Of a stretch of 64,000 nucleotides of DNA, positions 21,950-36,199 are shown piece after piece. How positions within the stretch are numbered: the first letter of the stretch is position 1; every line of letters begins with the position of its first letter. Made by a program: the position numbers and the translations under genes. Location of the stretch: the NCBI GenBank assembly GCA_960531495.1, contig OY482846.1, positions 9,835,393-9,899,392 of the forward strand. Reading direction: 5' to 3'. The notes beneath the pieces were generated by a model. The model worked only from the letters and a program-made list of their open reading frames with translations. It did no database searches and had not been told where the DNA came from. The DNA comes from Zeus faber (Eukaryota > Chordata > Actinopteri > Zeiformes > Zeidae).

Positions 21950-22934
21950 AATTGGCATCACGAACAAGATCTGTTGGGCCTCACCTGCCAATGCTGCCTG
22001 TTCCAGCGAATTACCACTTTAAAACCTCAGGGTGAGTGTCACGCAAATTGAGCAGTGTGTGGTTCTTTAAGCGGTAGTGTTTTGTGCAGATAGGCTGCAC
22101 TGACAACAGCAGTTTGTGCGGAGATGGAGATGATGTGTTGATGTGTGAAGTGAGTTTCCGTCTAAATTGGGGTTTATTAAGTTGTAAAAGACGTAAATAA
22201 GGGGAATAAGAGAATAATAAACGAAGAAAGTTGAAATAGCGAATACAGACGAGAGAAATAAAAGATGACGTTAAAAGTAAAAGTTAAAGGCTTAAAAGAT
22301 GTGGAGTAAGTTGAAGTAAAATGTAGTTGTAGAATGGCAGAACTAGTAGAACAAAAGTTATTTAAATAACCATGCAAGATTAATGAAGACAGGGCCCGTA
22401 TCTCCTTAAATGGTAAGACGTGTACATTAAATGCTGTGTGAAAGTTGGCCGTATGAAAATATAATATAGTCAAATCTGTGTAAGAAAAACAAAAAGGAAA
22501 TAACGCTGGCCAGGGGAATTGGCTAAATAAAAAATGATATGAATGAAGATGAAAAACATGAAAGGAAAGTGAAAAAGAGATACAATTTAAAAGCCTAAAG
22601 TAAGATGAAAAAGATAAAAAAGTGAAGTAAAAAGAGTTACAAGTTAAAGGCTTAAAAGATAAGAAATAAAGTTTAAGAAAAAAATGGGGAAAAGCAGGGC
22701 TGAACCAGCCTAGGAGAATGAGTGCACACTGAACATGCATGCTGAAAGAATCTGATTAAAAAGATAATTTGTTAAAAGTTTGGCCAAAGTAAAAATTTGA
22801 AAGTCTGGCCAAAGTGAAAATCTTGATGAAATTAGAAAAGTATAAATGAGTCGATGTTAAAGTATAAGGTTAAGCGCTGTTGAAGTTTCTGGAGAATGAG
22901 ATGTGCTGCTGGACAGACATGTCTTTTTCCTTTT

Positions 22935-23035
<101 letters not shown>

Positions 23036-23127
23036 CGCGGCTAAAGATGTGTGAAGAGATTTTTGTATTGTTCGTGTATATGTATAAATGATATATAGAA
23101 TATATGTGTTATTAAATAGGTATACAT

Positions 23128-23323
23128 ATGTGATGAGCCTGTTTACGGACTTTGTAAAGTTGATAATAAAGATTATGAGCCTTTCTTTGAGGATGTTTGA
23201 TAAATATATATGAGCCTTTTTCTTTCAAGGATTTTTTGTACATTTGATAAAGGATATGAACCTTTACAGGACTTTATATATTTAATAACAAAATGAGCCT
23301 TCTCGAGAGAAGGCTCATTTTGT
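23128..23323. repeat. Degenerate ATGAGCCT repeats ending in a 17-bp perfect hairpin
   Basis: ATGAGCCT or ATGAACCT recurs near 23133, 23177, 23210, 23257 and 23294, each followed by TTT/AGGA and GATAAA. The last is part of a hairpin with ACAAAATGAGCCTTCTC at 23288-23304, its complement at 23307-23323, and a loop of GA. Confidence 0.75.
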
Positions 23324-24797
23324 CACCAAAAACAGTCTGCCTACACATGCATGTACACATTCAGAAAAGAAAAGAAAATCTCCTGCTCTGAATTGGATTT
23401 GTGAATTGTTTGATTAGTGTGTGGGGTTTTTTCTTTGTCTTTTTGTGCTTGGTGTGTGTGTGTGATGGTGCTTGCTGTGAGTCCTGTTGGTTAAAAGAGC
23501 AGATAGTCTTGTTGAAATAGAAGGAAAAGCTTGGTTTGGATGCAAGAATAGAGGCTTTGTGTTTCGGCTGCTGAGTGAGAGAAACCAGCTCTGATTTATG
23601 ACTCTGTGCGTAACTGCATTGGGCTGGGCTGTTCTGATGGGGAGCTAAAACAGGATGTTCACTAGCTGACGACCAGTGTAAACCGGAAGTTGTGCCTAAA
23701 TTTAAGAGGTGGAGCAAGCGGTGGTGCTTCATACAGAGTGGAATTTAGTCGACTCCCCCTGACAAGAGGGGCAGAGAAGAAGCCCCCTCCTCTCTCTCTT
23801 TTTTTCTCTCAGTATGATAGAAGAAAATAAATAAATAAATAAATATTAAGATAAAATAAAATAAAATAAATAAAAATAAAATAAAATTAAATAGGAAAAT
23901 AGAATAAAAATAATTAATTAGAGGTGATATTAGATTGACTAATATACTCTTTAGAATTTTAAATGCGTTGTATGAATAAAAGTAAACAATGCTTTATTTA
24001 AAATGCGCGAGAAATAAAAAAGCTGATAATTTATGTCTCATTGAATTATAGTATGTATAAGAATTTAGAGAGGTCTTAAGACACTGAACCCTTTTGTTGT
24101 TCTTTTTGTTTTTTCTTTCTTCCTCTCTTTTACTTTGCTGAGTGAGAGCTGAGGGAAAGACAGAGAAGATGGAATGAGTCTGAATTGGATCATCCAAGGG
24201 ACAGATGACAAGACATCTGGCACTTCTTCACAGACACCAGGAGCTTGCGGATGACAGCGCATAGAAATTCTGAATCAAGCCAGTGCAGTTTATCCACAAA
24301 CTCTTTTCAAGAGACACCTGCATTTACCTCTATGTGCGTACATTTAGTTATAACATAAATGATTGCTTGTTTTCACAAATAGGCATCCAATAGTTATTTT
24401 TCTTATATTGTGTTTGCAATTAGTTAGTAAGAGACTTTGCAACGGACTGACTAATCAAGCCTAATTAATGGAGTATTATTGATTTGATTGATCACATGCG
24501 GAAAAGCTGATTTGATTTAAATACGGTTGAGTGCTGTGAATATTGGTTTCATTATCTGAGTATGGTTTACCTTGAATGAGGCTGTTTTGCGATTGAACAT
24601 TGATATAATTTTGATCATTTACGATAAATGTGTGTGATCAGATGCATCAGATGATGAACAAGTAAAGTTGCTTTCATAAGTGGGAAGCTATTGGTCTCCT
24701 TTGGGGTTGGTAAATTCAGTTGTTTTTGGTTGAGTGTGATTACATGGTGCTTTATAAATAATTTTTAAATCAATCAATTTGATTTACAATAAAAGAA

Positions 24798-25046
24798 ATG
24801 GATAGAAAAATTACAGAAGTAATCACTCCTATTGATGTGGTGCGAAAGAATAATCCCCTTATTAAAGATATTGCAAAAATATCAGTAAAATGGAGCAAGC
24901 GGTGGCCTAACATTGAACAACCTTGGCCAGCTGAAGGAACTCTTATCCCAGATGTGATTAAAACAATGCAGGTGCTTGTGTCCACATATAAAGTAAATCA
25001 AAAGAAAGGGAAAAAAAGGAGAGATGCACGGAGAAAAGACAAATAG
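24798..25046 (+). pseudogene. gag (matrix-like) remnant of nested retrovirus
   Basis: The frame contains KWSKRWPNIEQPWPAEGTL, close to the matrix motif of gammaretroviruses (WPxxxxxWPxEGT). Fossil; no function is claimed. Confidence 0.6.
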
Positions 25047-25869
25047 AACTTGGCATTCTGCAGCTGTTTGAAAAGGAGGGACAGAAATGGTTCGAAGCTG
25101 CAAAAGAAAAAAGAGAACAAAGTAGACAAGAAATAAAGAAAAATTAAAAGGAAACACAAAAATTGATGGAGATGATTAAGGCACCCTTCTCACATACAGC
25201 ATCTGTAAAGATGAGGATGAGCAAATAATATTGATGGGCAAGGCTAAAACAACCATAACGATGTATCCGAACTCCAACAGTACCAAGAGAATGAACCATT
25301 TGGGAAGCAGACAACAAGTCATAAGCCTGGAAATAAGAGAAGAGATTGTGAGTGATTCAGACGAAGCTATTGGAGGAAATGACCCAGCAGTCAGACGGAT
25401 GTTGGCTAAAGCGGGGGAAAAAGGAGCATGACCGGAAGGAACAGGACCAGGAGACTCTCAGAAAACTCAACCAAACACAGTTGGTGGAGAAGAAGAATGA
25501 GGAGAAGAAGGCCAAAGAGAAGGTTTATAGATGTGCAGAACAGAAGGTATTGTAGGTAGATAATGCACTGCGGCGCCCTCTAACGGGAGCAGCTGAAAGA
25601 AGAGGATTCTTGGTGGTGGAATGAGGAAGTAAAGGAGCAGCTATGAAGATAAACACTGATGATTATCTTGATAAAGAGCATGACATTGAGAAAAGTGTGC
25701 GAAATATGACTTTAACAGTGGCTGAAGGATTTGAGCAGAAGCATATAGGAGAAATGATGGAAGAAGCTGCAGTATTCTCAAGAAAAAAGTAGCTTATTTG
25801 AGTCAAACATAATCCATGGACACAGAAGCATCCCTGAGAGTCATTTGGAAGCCTTTCGAATGGCACCAA

Positions 25870-27757
25870 TGCCCAGAACAGTCAGAGAGATGATGACATT
25901 TCTGGCATTGCTGGATATTCTTCAACCTGGGTAGAAGATTATGCCTGCCTAACAGGGCCTTTGAGAGCCATGATAAAAGAGACTGGGAATGCTCAACTCC
26001 ATTGTAACCTCACCTGGACGCAGGAAGGTCATATGGCATTTGAGACAATCAAACAGAGGTTACAAGAAGCTCCAGCGCTCGTGCTGCCAGACAACTGTTA
26101 GAACTTTTTGCTGTATGTGGCTACATCCACTGGGGGCAAATATGCATGCGCAGTTCTTTGTCAGCCCACAGGTACAGGGACAAGTCCTCAACCTGTTTTG
26201 TATTATTCTACTGCCTATTCCGAAGTAGAATTGGGGCTACCATGCTGCTACAGAGCAATGGTGGGAGTTTATCTAATGTATGATAAAGCATCATCAGTAA
26301 CTATGGGTTACCCAGTGACAATTATAGTCCAGAAATCTTTTGAACTTTGGTAAATATACATTGACCATGTCTAGGCTAAGAGACTATCATAGGCTCTTAG
26401 AGCAGGAAGATGTCACCTTAGTAAGGTGCGTCACAGTAAATCCAGCTGAGAATTTGCCAACACCAGAAGATGGGGAACCACATGATTGTGTTCAGGAAGT
26501 AAAGAGATATGCAAAGCTCAGATCAGACTTGCAAGCTTTCCCACTGCATGCGTCAGATGTGGAGTATTGGACTGATGGGTCCTGCTATCGAATAGGAGAC
26601 AATTGAGTGCAGGTTATACAATAGTCAAAGCCCAAGGAACTGAAATTGTTGTTGAGAAAGCAGAAGTAATACCATTCTGCACAGCTTACTGAGATTGTGT
26701 GCCTGACGGAAGCTTGTCTATTGGCCGAAGGAAAGCGAGTGACGATATATACAGATTCTGCATATGCACATAATGTGTGTCATTTATTTGGATCAGTGTG
26801 GAAAAATCGATGATTTAAGAAAACCTATGGTTGTCCGATACAGCATCATGCTCAGATAATGAAATTGTTGCATGCAATGATGAAACCAAAGGAAATAGCT
26901 GTAGCTAAGTGTGCAGCACACAAAATGGCCATGTCAAGGGTCACACAAGGCAACAAAGTGGCTGACGGGGCTGCAAAAGCAGTTACAGGAGCAAACAAAG
27001 CAGGCAAAGTTCTTCTTGTCACCCATAAAGTGGACTTGGAAGATAAAATCACGCTCAGAGATATGATCTCGATGCAAGAAGCGGCGTCAGCCATAGATAA
27101 ACAATTATGGTTGGACCAAGGGGCCACTCAAGATTCTACTGGTCTGTGGAGAAATTATGAAGGACTGATTGTAGCACCCCCGACCTACTAGGTCTGATGA
27201 TTCAGGAAGCACATGGGTTAGCCCATGTTGCAAGGGGGGAGGTAAGGAGAAAAATCCCGAAAGAGTATGGTTTTTGGGCACCGTACTTGCTTGAGCAAAT
27301 TGATTACATCATAGGCAGATGTACAATCTGTCTCAAAAACAATGTTCCGAGGGGTGTGAAGAGTCCACCTGGTCACATTCCAACTCTGACAGGTCCCATG
27401 CATGAGTTGGTTGTGGATTTTGTTGACATGATAAGACCAGTACGAGGTAAAAGATACATGTTAGTCATTGTGGATAGATTTTCACAGTGGCCTAAAGCAT
27501 GTCCAACCAAGCGTAAAGATGCTCAGTCAGTTGCCAAGTTCTTGTGTCGTGAGGTCATAAGCAGGTGGGGACTTCCAGATCGCATATCTTCAGATAATGG
27601 GAAAGAGTTTGTGGATAAAACAGTAAAATTAATTCTGCAAAAATTTGGAATTCAACAACGTTTAGGAGCTGTTTATAAGCCGCAAAGCCAAGGTGTTTGT
27701 GAAAAAACGAATGATGTGCTGAAAAATCGCATTGTTTTAACCTGTCAGCACACATGA
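25870..27757 (+). pseudogene. pol remnant of nested retrovirus: RNase H and integrase
   Basis: Pieces similar to the RT/RNase H linker (VREMMTFLALLDIL), RNase H (VEYWTDGSCYR), and integrase with its HHCC zinc site and catalytic core (VDRFSQWPKA, LPDRISSDNGKEF, YKPQSQGVCEKTNDVLKNR). Class I retrovirus-like. Fossil, broken. Confidence 0.8.
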
Positions 27758-29045
27758 CTGAATTGGGTAGAGGCACTTCCATTGGCATTAATGGTGTGTC
27801 GTTCAAGTGGGCTCCGGGATTTGCGCATGACCCCCCATGAGTCGGCTATGGGTAGACGGATGCCAACACCTTGTTTGCGCACAAGTGGAAAAGGGTCCAA
27901 GCCTAGCCCTTTTAGAATAGGAAATGCGAGTGTATGTTAACGATATGGCTGCACTGCATAAGAGAATACACGCATGTGTCTCTGACAGGAAAAAACAAAA
28001 GGAGGAGCTAAAACGAGTAGAGAAATATCCATTTTGAATATCTGATTCCGTCATATACTCAAGCCTATTTTTAACTGGGAAAATGCATGGACAAAGGGGG
28101 GAAACAGAAAATGTTAATCATATATTGGAATAATGTTAAAGTGTAATGCAAAAGTGAAATTATTATACTGTATTTAATGTGTGTGCAAGATACTGGCTGG
28201 TGAATTTTTCTTTCAGGACCAGTCAGAGGGTGGCTGTGTCCAGAGATCCTAACAGCCTAATGGACTTGAACACTCAAACATGGACATTCAAAAATGGAGG
28301 ATAAAAATGGACGACAGGGTCGATCAGGGTCGATCAGGGGTGTCGAGTGAAATAGCATTGAAGATTGATGGTGTTAAAAAGCAACAGTTCAATACATAAA
28401 TATGTGTTATGCATGTTTTTATAATATTGGAGTTTGTTTATTACAATGTAACCTGTATTATGGATGAAAATTCTGTACTCTACAGTAGATATTTTTAGCA
28501 AGACATATTACTTTGATTTAGTATTGTTTTCTTTGAAGTTTTCTGTAACAGGGTGAAATGAATACATTGGGACCTCAGGTGTTTTCTTTTTTTGCGGGTT
28601 TTGAGGGACATTGGTGATAGGCAGGGAGAGGTTCACTGGAAGGTCCGATGGGTCGACCAGCCTGACTTTGGACAAATTTTTGATTTATTTCTGAGGTTCT
28701 TAATGTATGCATTTATATGTAACATCCTGTACAGTTTTCTAAACCCTTCTCCTTTGCGGTTAATTGATTTGGAGTGCAATAGGTGGTGTCCTGGGGCAGA
28801 GGGACCGTGAGAGAATTTTCCTGTCTTGATTGTTTGATGAAAGAACTAAGAAAGGAAGCTGCCAGATGGGTTTTTCGCTCTCACACTCCACAAATTTATT
28901 GTATTGCTACGACTAAGCATGTTCAGAAGGGTATATTATAATCATTTTGTTTGTTAGTATGTGATTTCTATTAAGCCAATTAACGTCATAAGTTCAATTA
29001 CTCTCTCTCTGTCGAGACTTTGTGTAGTCTCGGAGGGGGGAAATA

Positions 29046-29340
29046 TGAGGTGTCCTGGAATGTGTGGCGTCCCAAGAAAGCCCCCATTGTAAAAGATAAT
29101 TACTAACAGACGGTGCCAGGGGTCCCAAGTGAGAGAGCACATTGCCAGGGGTCCCGGTGATAAGGGAGGTGGAATGTGACCTGTGACCTATGTAGGGGAA
29201 TCAGATGGTCAGCGTTGTCTCTGGACAAGCATAAAAGCACCCGCCCTAGTTGCATCCGGCAGAGAATACATCCGGCTTTGTTCTCTCCCGGACGTCCATG
29301 GCAAGTCCGGTCTGATGCTGTTCTTTTGTAATAAACCTTA
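29046..29340 (+). repeat. 3' LTR of nested retrovirus
   Basis: Near-identical to the 5' copy and preceded by a G-rich polypurine tract. Confidence 0.85.
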
Positions 29341-32109
29341 TGTCTAATTTATCTCTCCCACAGGGGGATAGTCTGCAGTGTTACAGCAGTAACAAATTGA
29401 ATGGCACAGAGTATTAGTAAATTGGTAATTCTAAATCAAAGGATATGATACTAACTAGTAACTAAATAGTATAGATTAAACACTATACATTAAATCATGA
29501 TATTGCATGAGTAAATTGTTAGTTTTGGTGTGATGTACAACTGTGCTTGTATGTTTTGAATCCTTACCGATTACTTTTTGTTTTTCTCAGTAAGGCTGGT
29601 GATTGTTTAGGTATAATCAAACAACATTATTAATATTCTTAATTTTTATTTTTGTCTTACTCTAGAAATAATCTCAATTTGACATTGAATAAGGTAGATG
29701 TTGATATACAGTAAAAAATTTAGCAAGTAGTTTAACAAAGAGGAATAATTGTTTTGTTTTGTATACAAGAGAGGTAATGGATTGTGTACGTCTGCTAACT
29801 AAAAACACTGAAACACTTAAATAAATGTGAAATACGTTGGCCATTCAAAAATTTCAAGTTTAAACTTGAAATTATCATGTGATTCAATTAATGTTGTAAT
29901 TATGTATTGGTAGATTAACCAACCGATCTATTCAGTGTTTTATTTCCGCAGTTTTAAGCAGGAATCCACTTACTGCAGTTTTGACCAGTGTGACTGCGTC
30001 TGATTAGGAAGACTTGGAGGGCTGACAAAGAGATCAAATCAAAGAGAACTGATCTACAATTGAGTAAGGCCATAACATGTCCAGCATTCAAAGGTCCTTG
30101 TAAATTATTGATGTTATTACTATTTGTATTTAACTGTATTTAATAGGCTCAGTTGGAATTATTTAGATTAAATGCAAGTAAATAAACCTAGAGACCTTGA
30201 TTGAATTTAGCTCTATATCCCATATTGAGCTCCATCATTAAAATTTATAAAAGCATCAAATATCATTGAGTGCATTATAGAACCAGAAGAATTATTGATT
30301 AGTTCTTATTTTAATAGGACATTCTAGTTGTCTAGTCTAGTTGTTGAAACAATCTTCAGAAGCTGAGTTAAGGATTACTGTGTTAACACCCTGGAATGAT
30401 TATCTCTGTGACATTGCTTCTTACAGTGCTATACCTTTCCTATCATCTTATGATTATGTATGAGAACAATACATTAAGCACCTTAGGGTTTTTTCACACA
30501 AGCCCAAAAGCCTGATATCCTGCTGAGAGACTTGCCTACTCCTTAATTTTCGAGAAGGTCTGTGAAAACCTTGTATACGAGATCCAGTTTGGCCAATTTG
30601 GCTGAATAACTTGGGACATTTTCTGAACAACGATAAAGCTTCTATTATGGAAAATCAAATGCAAGCGGTGACTCCTGCGGATCCTTCCCTCCACCAACGA
30701 ACATGAAGTGTTTGGCCTCCAAGTAGAGCAAACGCACAATTGAAAAAGGTGTTGTGCACAGGTGAGGAGCCTTATCAACTGTGCTCCTTTGGAACTGGAT
30801 TCGATGATGTCCCTGCATCAGACAAGATGAAACTGAATGACTGCAATTGGAAATTCCTCTCCAACTGAGAGCTGTGGAATGACTAACCACCTGAAGTCCT
30901 GCTGGAAATGATATCTGTGTGATTACCATAAGGAGTGCTTCTGTGTTTTCTCAGCCATTGTTTTATCAATCTGTCTGTACTGATAGTACACAGATTATGT
31001 CATGTTCTGTCAGAACAACTACATTCTAGTAAGAATATTGCCAAATTCAAATTCAATAATTTTCCCAAATTTTAGGAAAAGATTTTGAATAGTTTGTAAA
31101 TTCAATAATTAATTAGAAACAGAATTAGGCACAGATTTTAGGTCGAAGTGATTGCTTCATTGATTGAAAGGGTGTTATTAATAGCCCTTCTAGCTTTTAG
31201 ATGGTCTCAGTTTGAATTCTGGCTATGTTATTGTCGTTATACATATATATTTGTTTTAAAAAGGTGTTAACTTGATTGGAATGCCAAATAACCTCAATTT
31301 TTCTCTAATCAGACTGCAGAATGATGGGACTTGTAGTTTAATACTCCTTGTCCAAAAGGTAAGACTAGCAGTTCAAAGCTTAGCACATAATGTGTGTAAT
31401 TTTTAGGAGTTGAGTTACGTAAATTGACCATGAGATAATCGATAGTTGATCAAATGTTATCAACACCAGAATGGCTCCTATTTGATTGATAATATTAGTA
31501 TTCTATTAGATTGGTGACTGCTGACATCTCAGGCTTATTGTTTGCAGTTATTAATTATACCTTTAAGGGTATAAGTAAGAATTATACAAATAAATAAATA
31601 ATACATTAAAATAGGAATATAGCATTGAGCGCTAAATATTAAAATGTTTTAGTATGTGAATCACATTTTTACTTACGCTCTCTAGTTGCTAAACTCATTG
31701 TTGGAGTTATGTGGAGCCTCCGGTAATGTTTTCTTCAGCCACGTTATGGAAATCTATTTTGACTGATTTTGAATTTATCAATGGCAGCACACTTATTAGA
31801 ATATTGTAGTTTATTGATCCGCTTGTGTCGTAGAAACACAGGAATTCCTAAAATACTTAGAACAAGATGTTTACAGTTTTTTTTCCCCCTTATAACTCCA
31901 GCCGGCACAAAAGAACGTTCATTATTTGAGTCATGACATTTATTTTATTATAATTTTGTCTCCTCAGGGTCGCACCCTGGCATGGCCTTTCTTGGCTGTT
32001 GTGGTTATTTTTTTTTTAGATTATGGAATGAGGCAATGCTTGCCAAGCCATTACACGGTAGAACCTTTCGTTGCTTTTCGAACAAGTTTTTTGCACCAGC
32101 TCCATGTTG
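29341..32109. other. Interior of outer retrovirus, nothing coding recognised
   Basis: AT-rich sequence between the nested retrovirus and the L2 LINE. No protein domain seen on either strand. Confidence 0.4.
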
Positions 32110-32258
32110 GGTTTACATTTACATTTACATTTAGCCATTTAGCAAACGCTTTTATCCAAAGCGACTTACAAGGGAGAATAACATTCAAGCTACATTGCAA
32201 CAGTAAGATTAGTGTAACAATAAATAAATACTGCTAAGTAGTGCTAAGTAATTGTAAG

Positions 32259-33551
32259 TTAGGAGAGGAGGTGATCTCTGAAGAGCTGGGTGGCCCCTGC
32301 TCTGGTGGTTTTTGGCAGCTCGTTCCACCAACCTGGAACTACAAATGAGAATAGCCTGGATTGCCGTGGATGTGCAGCCGGCAGAGCCAGGCGACGCTCA
32401 TTTGACGAACGCAGCACCCGGGGGGTAACATGTGCTCTTACAAGAGCATTTAAGTAAGTGGGAGCATTCCCAACAATCATTCTGTAGGCAAGCATCATAG
32501 ACTTGAACTTGATGCGGGCGGCTACTGGTAACCAGTGGAGCTTGATAAGCAGCGGAGTAACGTCTGCCCTCTTTGGCTGGTTGAGCACCAGTCGCACCGT
32601 CGCATTCTATATCATCTGCAGTGGCTTCACCGCACAAGCCGGCAAGCCTGTTAAGAGAGCGTTGCAGTAGTCGAGGCGGGAAATCACCAAGGTTTGTACC
32701 AGCGGTTGGGTGGCATATTGGGTCAGGTACAGCCTGACCTTTCGGATGTTGAATAGTCCGAGAACATAGTCTGAGAATGTCAGTTGGTCATCGATAATGA
32801 CACCGAGATTCCTTGCAGCCTTGGTAGGAGCAAGAGATAAAGAGTCAATTTTGATATCAATGTTGTGATAAATACCTTGTTTGGCCGGGAAGACCAACAG
32901 TTCCGTTTTTGCCAGGTTTAGTTGAAGATGGTAATCCTTCATCCATGTGGATATGTCAGCGAGGCAATCCGAGATCAGGGGGGTCATCACGCAGGAAAGA
33001 CAGAAAGAGTTGAGTATCATCCGCATAGCAGTGATACGAAAAACCATGCGAGCGGATGGGCACCCCTCTGGTGAGGTGGTGAGGCACAGACAACTGTCCT
33101 TGCCATGTCACACTGAACGACGAACGAGGTAAGATTCAAACCAGGAATGTTCACTGCCAGAGATGCCCATACTTGAGAGTATGGACAGGAGAATGCTGTG
33201 ATTGACAGTGTCAAAACCAGCTGATAAGTCTAGCAGAATGAGAAGCGCGGATTGGGCAGCAGCTCTAGCAGTTTTTAAGGCCTCCGTCACAGACAACAGG
33301 GCTGTTTCAGTGGACTGTTCGCTTTTCAAGCCAGATTGAAGTGGATCAAGAAAGTTGTTTCTTGACAGGAATTCTGTAACCTGTCTCGAGACCGCCCTCT
33401 CAATGGTTTTGGAAATGAATGGGAGGAGTGAGACCGGCTGATAGTCTTCCACTCGAGTGGGATCGAGTGAAGGTTTTTTGAGCAGTGGTGCTACCCTAGG
33501 CACTTTGAAAGCAGAGGGGAATGTGCCAGAAGTGAGTGAAGAATTAATCAA
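32259..33551 (-). pseudogene. L2 reverse transcriptase part
   Basis: 33551-33108 carries RT motifs: VEDYQPVSLLPFISKTIER, LQSGLKSEQSTETALL and ILLDLSAGFDTVNHSILL. 33047-32607 carries LQLNLAKTELLVFP and LGVIIDDQLTF. 32597-32259 is the C-terminal end, with LHWLPVAARIKFK, HPRQSRLFSFVVPGWWNELP and FRDHLLS. The YADD region between the first two pieces is out of frame. Three frames, so non-functional. Confidence 0.88.
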
Positions 33552-34690
33552 ATGTGTAATTGCCAGGGTGACAGTCGGTGATATGGCTTGAAGGAGGTTA
33601 GAGAGGATCGGAGGTCAGTGCGCGATGTCTGGAGGGTGTCACTCAGCCACGGGTGTGACTGGGTTGATCGAGCAGGTCTGGTGGATAGTGGACACAGGCT
33701 CTCCAGACATGAGCTCAAAGTAGAGCAGAGAGAATCTGTGGCATCATTAAACTGTAGAGAGAAGAAAGTGCCGTGAGGCAGAAGAGAAGAGGAGAGCACA
33801 GAGGAAAAGTGGGTGGGAGACAGGTTGCGGAGATTGTGGCGGATGGAAACCATGGGTGGGGAGGTAGAGGGTTGTTCTGGAAGCTGAACATTGAAGCGGA
33901 TGAAGAAGTGGTCTGAGAGATGGAGAGGGGTGACCATTAGGTTGTCTGTGGTGCAGCTCTGAGCAGGAATGAAATCAAGCTCTTTGCCAGCCTCGTGAGT
34001 CGGTGGAGTCGGGACCTGTCTTAGGTCGAATGAGCGAACCAAAGACAGGAAGTCAACCGAGCTCGCACTGTCCAAGTGGATGTTCATGTCACCCAGGACG
34101 AGCATGGGACACTCATAATCAGGAATTGATGACAGCAGGGTGTCAAGCTCATGTAGGAAGTCACCTAGTTGTCCTGGTGGACGGTAGATGACGACCACGT
34201 AGGCTTTTACCGGAGCAGTCACCAAGATGGCATGATATTCAAAGGAGACAAAGTTGTTTAAAGGCAGCAGTGGATTAAATTTCCATGTGTTGGAAATTAG
34301 CAGGCCAGTCCCACCTCCATGGCCAGATGGTCAGGAGGTGGGGGAGAATGAGTAGTTTGTGGAAAGCGCAGCTGGGGTTGCACTATTTTCAAGTTTAATC
34401 CCCGTCTGAGAGCAAGGAGCTCCAAGGAGAGGTGGTTAGTATAACCACAGATAAAGTCGGCCTTTTTAACTGCAGATCAACAGTTCCACAAGCCAACAGA
34501 GCAGGTCTTTGCAGATGATGTTTGCTGCAGAGACCTGAGGTGACCCCGATTGCATCGGCGTTTATAACGAGGCTTTCTGCGTGACCTTGAAATTTCAGAA
34601 ATGTCGTAATTGCACATTGTGTATGAGGTGACAAAAACAAGACAGGTTTGCCTTGTTCGGTGTCCTTGCTTCGGTGGACTTGCACAGGTA
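33548..34690 (-). pseudogene. L2 endonuclease (APE-like) part
   Basis: The frame at 34225-33548 has the apurinic-endonuclease-like motifs VVVIYRPPG, LGDMNIHLDS, THEAGKELDF and LSDHFFIRF. A further piece from about 34685 to 34395 reads in other frames as the endonuclease N-terminus. At least one frame change separates them. The frame ends near 33548, before the RT piece starts at 33551. Confidence 0.8.
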
Positions 34691-34700
34691 GACTTGCAAG

Positions 34701-36195
34701 TCTTTACACAATACCGTCTTCACACGAGAACGGCTGCACACGGGACTGATGCTTTAGTAACAGCTCTGTGAATGTAGCATGACCGCTGATTGAAGACGGC
34801 TGTTCTCGTGCTCGGACTGATTACGCCCGGCTGAAGGCATGCCCACACAAAGAAAATGACTTACCGATTTCGGGGAGTGTCTAGAAGTCACAACCTTTGT
34901 TGATGGCTAAGCAATTAACAGTCATGAGTTCAGAGTGAAACCAGCAGTCCTAAGTTACCACAGTACAATACTAGATAACAGATACAAAGCAATAAATACA
35001 CTTACACAACAGTCTTGGCACTGTAGCTTGTCAGGTTTGCTGGATTATTTTAACTGTGCATGAATAAGATGGTTTAATGTAAGCTGTGTTGTTGCAATCG
35101 TAGGGAAATGAATTATGTCTTGTTGCATACTATGCTTGGAAACTCGGAGCGGGGGTCATTGGGTTGATTACATGCTGCAGCCTTTATCTTGTTACGAAGC
35201 AAACCGGCTCGTTTCTCTCAGACATCACCTCTCTATCATCAACATGTGCAACTTTCACTTTGCCTTCTCCAGCAACAACCGGTTGTGTTTGTGTTTCTAT
35301 CTGTGGTAAAGTGTTTTTTCTTTTTATTTGATTGCATGAATATGTACAGGCAAGTGTGATACAGTGTGGTGTAGCTGATTGATGAGACATACTGAACATC
35401 TGTTTAATGTTGTGATAATAACATAACCCCTCCATTTTGATCTTCCTATTTGTGTTGTTTACATTAATGTACTTGACCCCATCTCTATAGGAAATGTTGG
35501 AGCCAATGCAGCCAACAAAACCGCCGTACCCAATTTTTGCTCTGTCTGATGAAGGTTGTCTTCCTCCACAGATGAGGACACAGGCTCACTAACTTTGTTT
35601 TTTTTCCTCTACTCAAAGGTATCCTGCACTAAATTATTGGAGTGGCAGAGCCGCTTGGTGCAGTATGTACTGAGCTGTATCTTTCCCACAAGTTTTTTCA
35701 TTGTTTTAGTTTGACATATGATAAGTACCATTTGTCAAAAAGGAGGGATACAGTTAAAGAATTAGGTAAACATAATGATTGTGCTTAGAACAATGCAGGA
35801 ACCTCATGATGGACTTATCAAGCTGACGCTTTGTCATGATTAAAATATTGTTTGGTGATCCCGGTAAAGGTAAGCTCTACTGAGTTTTCATTCCTGTCAT
35901 TAGTGATAATGGAAATGCGAGGACGATCACATGGTGCGACAGGACTGTCCGGCATGAATTGCTGACCAGGTGTCTGTCTTCTGTTGACAAAGGCCACATT
36001 TTACGTAAAGCAGTAGTGATCAGATTGTCCAGTTTAGTTCCAGATCCTCCTCACAGCCGCAGTGGCAATTTAGGTGGCAGAACAATCAACATGGGTACAC
36101 GCATCCCATTGCAAGAAAGTCTACAACCTTCTAGAGGACCAGATAAACAACAATGGAGAATCATCGGACGTGAACTGAGATCACGATCCTTGCGG
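34701..36195. other. Interior of outer retrovirus, no clear gene
   Basis: AT-rich with CT-rich, splice-acceptor-like stretches near 35600. No domain recognised. Confidence 0.35.
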
Positions 36196-36199
36196 GATA

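Larger units (their letters stand above)
32110..34700 (-). mobile_element. L2-type LINE, nearly from endonuclease to 3' tail
   Basis: Minus-strand non-LTR retrotransposon running from the endonuclease start (about 34690) through reverse transcriptase to a 3' tail with GTCGCTTTGGATAAAAGCG and ATGTAAATGTAAATGTAAA at 32170-32110. It lies inside the outer retrovirus, so it is the later insertion. Reading frames are split into about four pieces, so it is dead. Confidence 0.9.

Noticed and set aside
22177-22740. 187-codon minus-strand frame
   Set aside because: Antisense to the purine-rich leader of the nested retrovirus, giving a phenylalanine/serine-rich shadow with no homology.
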